Shown one piece after another: positions 45,078-46,921 of a DNA stretch of 46,921 nt. Under the pieces are notes generated by a model that did not search any database, was not told the origin of the DNA, and saw only the letters and a program-made list of their open reading frames with translations. Every line of letters starts with the position of its first letter. Position 1 is the stretch's first letter. The translations under genes were made by a program, and so were the position numbers. Location of the stretch: contig JAUYQP010000059.1 of the NCBI GenBank assembly GCA_030697205.1, positions 77,127 through 124,047 of the forward strand, written 5' to 3'. This DNA comes from Mycobacteriales bacterium (GTDB lineage: Bacteria; Actinomycetota; Actinomycetes; Mycobacteriales; SCTD01).

Positions 45078-46300
45078 CAGTCGTGCCTCAGCAGCGCGCG
45101 CAGGTCGGCGCCGATCCACTCGAACCGCTCCTGGTGGGGCGGGTAGCCGTCGGCCCGGACCAGCCGCTGGTCGCGCGTGACGAACAGGTCCGCGACCTCG
45201 ACGACGTCGCCTTCAACCCGACCCGGGACCGCCACGATCTCGCGCACCCGGCGGTGACCGCTGCCGTCCTTGGCGATGTGGACCACCAGGTCGACGCACG
45301 ATGCGACCGTCGGCACAACGAAGGCGTGGCCCACATTTTCCCCTGCCAGCAGCGGCAGCGTGCACATCTTCACGATGGCCTCGCGGGCGCTGTTGGCGTG
45401 GATCGAGCACATCCCCGGCAAGCCGCTGTTGAGGCTGATGAGCAGGTCGAGGCACTCGGCCTGTCGGACCTCGCCGACGATGATGCGGTCGGGGCGCATC
45501 CGCAGCGCCTCCTTGACCAGCCGCCGCAGCTCGATCTCACCGGTGCCCTCGAGGTTGGCCTGCCGGGTCTGCATCGCCACGACGTCGGGCAACCCGATGC
45601 GCAGCTCAAAGACCTCCTCGCAGGTGATGACGCGCTCCCGGCCGGGGATCGCGCTCGCGAGGCAGTTGAGCAAGGTCGTCTTCCCAGCCTGGGTGCCGCC
45701 GGCGACGATGACATTGAGGCCCGCGGCGACAGCGGCCTCGAGGAACCGAGCGGCCTGAGTGGTCAGCGTGCCGAGGTCGACGAGCTCGTCGAGGTGGTCG
45801 GCCGACAGGACGAACTTGCGGATGTTGACCGACATGTGGCGGCGGGTGATGTCGGGGATCACGACGTGCAACCGCGAGCCGTCCGGGAGCATGGCATCGA
45901 CGAACGGAGTGCTCAGATCGACCCGGCGGCCGGTGGTCTTGAGCATCCGCTCGACGAGGTCGCGGACCTGCTGCTCGGTGAGGATCGTGTTGGTGAGCTC
46001 GGATCGGCCGCGGCGGGCCACGAAGACGCGGCCGGGCTCGTTGATCCAAATTTCTTCAACCCCAGGATCGTCGAGGTGGGCCTGCAGCGGGCCGAAACCG
46101 GCGACGTTATCGAGGACCTGCCGCACCGCGGTGGCGCGATCGGCCAGCGGGGGCAGTGACGAGGTGAGGCTGCGCTCGTCGTAGTCGGCGACGACGTCGT
46201 CGACGAGCCGCCGCACGGCGTGCCGGTCGTGCATCGGGTCGAGCCCACGGCGGCGGACGAGCTCGCGCACTTCGGCCTCGACGGTCTCGACCGCACTCAC
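45074..46300 (-). CDS. tadA: CpaF/TadA pilus ATPase
   Basis: A 408-aa secretion ATPase that powers Flp pilus assembly. Walker A GGTQAGKT at residues 201-208, Asp-box and Walker B RPDRIIVGEVRQAE, and the His-box SIHANSAREAI are present. GTG at 46300 is the family start (SAVETVEAEVRELV). It is the first gene of a run of seven genes joined by four-base overlaps. The Ssd/TadZ-like gene usually upstream in actinobacteria is missing. Confidence 0.93.
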   Translation of the reverse strand: MSAVETVEAEVRELVRRRGLDPMHDRHAVRRLVDDVVADYDERSLTSSLPPLADRATAVRQVLDNVAGFGPLQAHLDDPGVEEIWINEPGRVFVARRGRSELTNTILTEQQVRDLVERMLKTTGRRVDLSTPFVDAMLPDGSRLHVVIPDITRRHMSVNIRKFVLSADHLDELVDLGTLTTQAARFLEAAVAAGLNVIVAGGTQAGKTTLLNCLASAIPGRERVITCEEVFELRIGLPDVVAMQTRQANLEGTGEIELRRLVKEALRMRPDRIIVGEVRQAECLDLLISLNSGLPGMCSIHANSAREAIVKMCTLPLLAGENVGHAFVVPTVASCVDLVVHIAKDGSGHRRVREIVAVPGRVEGDVVEVADLFVTRDQRLVRADGYPPHQERFEWIGADLRALLRHDW

Positions 46301-46382
46301 TGCCGCAGACCCCCCGTCCGCTCCGTCCCGGATGCAGACGGTATCGGCGTACGCGCCGTTGCGAAAGGGAGGTCACCCCGCC

Positions 46383-46391
46383 TGTGGACAA
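46383..46391 (-). other. Perfect DnaA-box-like 9-mer
   Basis: TTGTCCACA on the minus strand, the actinobacterial DnaA-box consensus, in the intergenic region upstream of the Tad operon. A single box; an origin is not suggested. Confidence 0.3.
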
Positions 46392-46502
46392 CCGGGCAGT
46401 ACGGCGGTGCCGCGGTCCGCTCGCGCCCCCAGTCCGTCTGGCACCTTGTGGCTAGGGCTGTGGAGAGTGGAGACGCTGGTTCTCGTCCTGACCGTCGTGG
46501 GA

Positions 46503-46549
46503 ACTGCTGCAGGGCTGGTTGACCCCGTGTCAACCGACCCTGCAGCGGT
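46503..46549. other. Long imperfect hairpin in the region upstream of the Tad operon
   Basis: Arms CTGCAGGGCTGGTTGAC (46507-46523) and GTCAACCGACCCTGCAG (46529-46545) match at 15 of 17 positions around a 5-nt loop, and three or four more pairs can form outside. The gap 46301-46783 holds no gene that I can support; this hairpin and one DnaA-like box are all I see there. Confidence 0.7.
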
Positions 46550-46783
46550 ACCTCGCGGCCAGCCTGAGCAGTCCGCATGACCGGCCTCTGACGCGTCCAG
46601 GGGGGCCCGCGCCAGGCGACCCGTGGCAAGCGGTTGCCTGGCCCGGCTGCTTGGTCGAACTACGTATTCGAGCAAAACGCCCACCTAGCCTCGATCTTTC
46701 GTAATCTTGGTTGGTCGGGGGCATTGACCGCGGCGTCGCGATGACAGGTGTCTGGGCGTGGGTGTTCGCCGCGTCTGTCGCTG

Positions 46784-46921
46784 TCAAGTACCGGGTTTGA
46801 TGGAGGCTTCCAACTCACGCTGAGCGGTTGCTCCGGTGAGGGTGTTGCTTCTGTGGCTGGTCTCGTACTCGACGGGTGGGATGAGCCCAATCTCCCCGTG
46901 GAGCCTGCGGAAGTTGAACCA
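46784..46921 (-). mobile_element. IS3-family transposase OrfB, C-terminal end (partial)
   Basis: The last 45 codons before a TGA read WFNFRRLHGEIGLIPPVEYE and then a tail, the conserved end of IS3-family OrfB integrases. The rest lies beyond the window. TGACAGGTGT at 46742 could be the start of the element's terminal inverted repeat, but I cannot confirm that. The IS lies upstream of the Tad operon. Confidence 0.8.

Noticed and set aside
46383-46391. Replication origin near the DnaA-like box
   Set aside because: Only a single consensus box, no AT-rich unwinding region and no dnaA or dnaN genes.
46397-46704. Short open frames upstream of the Tad operon
   Set aside because: No ribosome sites, no recognisable domains, and they overlap each other on both strands.

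Overview
The window is about 47 kb of very GC-rich DNA from a free-living member of the Actinomycetota. Three things support this: heavy use of GTG starts, -10-like TANNNT boxes placed directly before start codons, and several gene orders I recall from Mycobacterium tuberculosis and its relatives. These are moxR-DUF58-VWA; clpS-DUF2017-mec-cysO-cysM-(gap)-murI-MBL-rph-rdgB; prfB-ftsE-ftsX-smpB; and a tadABC/TadE pilus locus. I cannot assign a genus. Most of the window is ordinary core chromosome with a few accessory insertions.

Layout. 1-4.4 kb: MoxR ATPase (5' end outside the window), DUF58 and VWA proteins; a secreted Ala/Lys-rich protein; a DUF3618 membrane protein. 4.4-9.5 kb: a GH15 trehalase/glucoamylase-like enzyme divergent from a zinc-type ABC importer, with a 23-bp perfect inverted repeat between them; then a Bcp-type peroxiredoxin. 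9.6 kb: a tRNA with anticodon UAG (leucine CUA) but a 5-nt variable loop, which is not a normal tRNA-Leu. 9.9-12.7 kb: a small membrane protein and a NarL-type two-component pair. 12.8-17.0 kb: sugar and cell-surface genes (UDP-glucuronate decarboxylase-like epimerase, GT2, GT39-like membrane protein, methyltransferase).

17.0-26.9 kb: rdgB, rph, an LVIVD-repeat secreted protein, a metallo-beta-lactamase-fold enzyme and murI, then a small island, then the cysM-cysO-mec cysteine pathway, DUF2017, clpS and an acyl-CoA ligase. The island (21.3-22.85 kb) carries a DUF559-type nuclease-like gene with five copies of an unusual interspersed palindrome. It sits where mycobacteria carry a rhomboid protease gene. 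Two more copies lie at 41.6-41.8 kb.

27.0-35.3 kb: hemerythrin, PNPOx-like and O-methyltransferase genes; tmRNA (ssrA); a GGDEF-EAL protein; an S8 protease with 19 GSSWT pentapeptides; an amidohydrolase; smpB. 35.2-40.7 kb: S41 protease, M23 peptidase, ftsX, ftsE, a tiny CxxC membrane protein and prfB. 40.8-46.3 kb: a metzincin protease and a complete-looking tadA-tadB-tadC-pilin-TadE operon. At the right edge is the C-terminus of an IS3-family transposase.

How the genes work together. The cysM/cysO/mec genes make cysteine from a protein-bound thiocarboxylate. ssrA and smpB form the ribosome-rescue pair, with clpS in the proteolysis network. FtsEX next to an M23 hydrolase suggests coupling of division to wall cleavage. 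The least ordinary items are the palindrome family with its DUF559 gene, the short-variable-arm UAG tRNA, the operator at the zinc locus, and genes lacking a canonical start codon (cysM, amidohydrolase).
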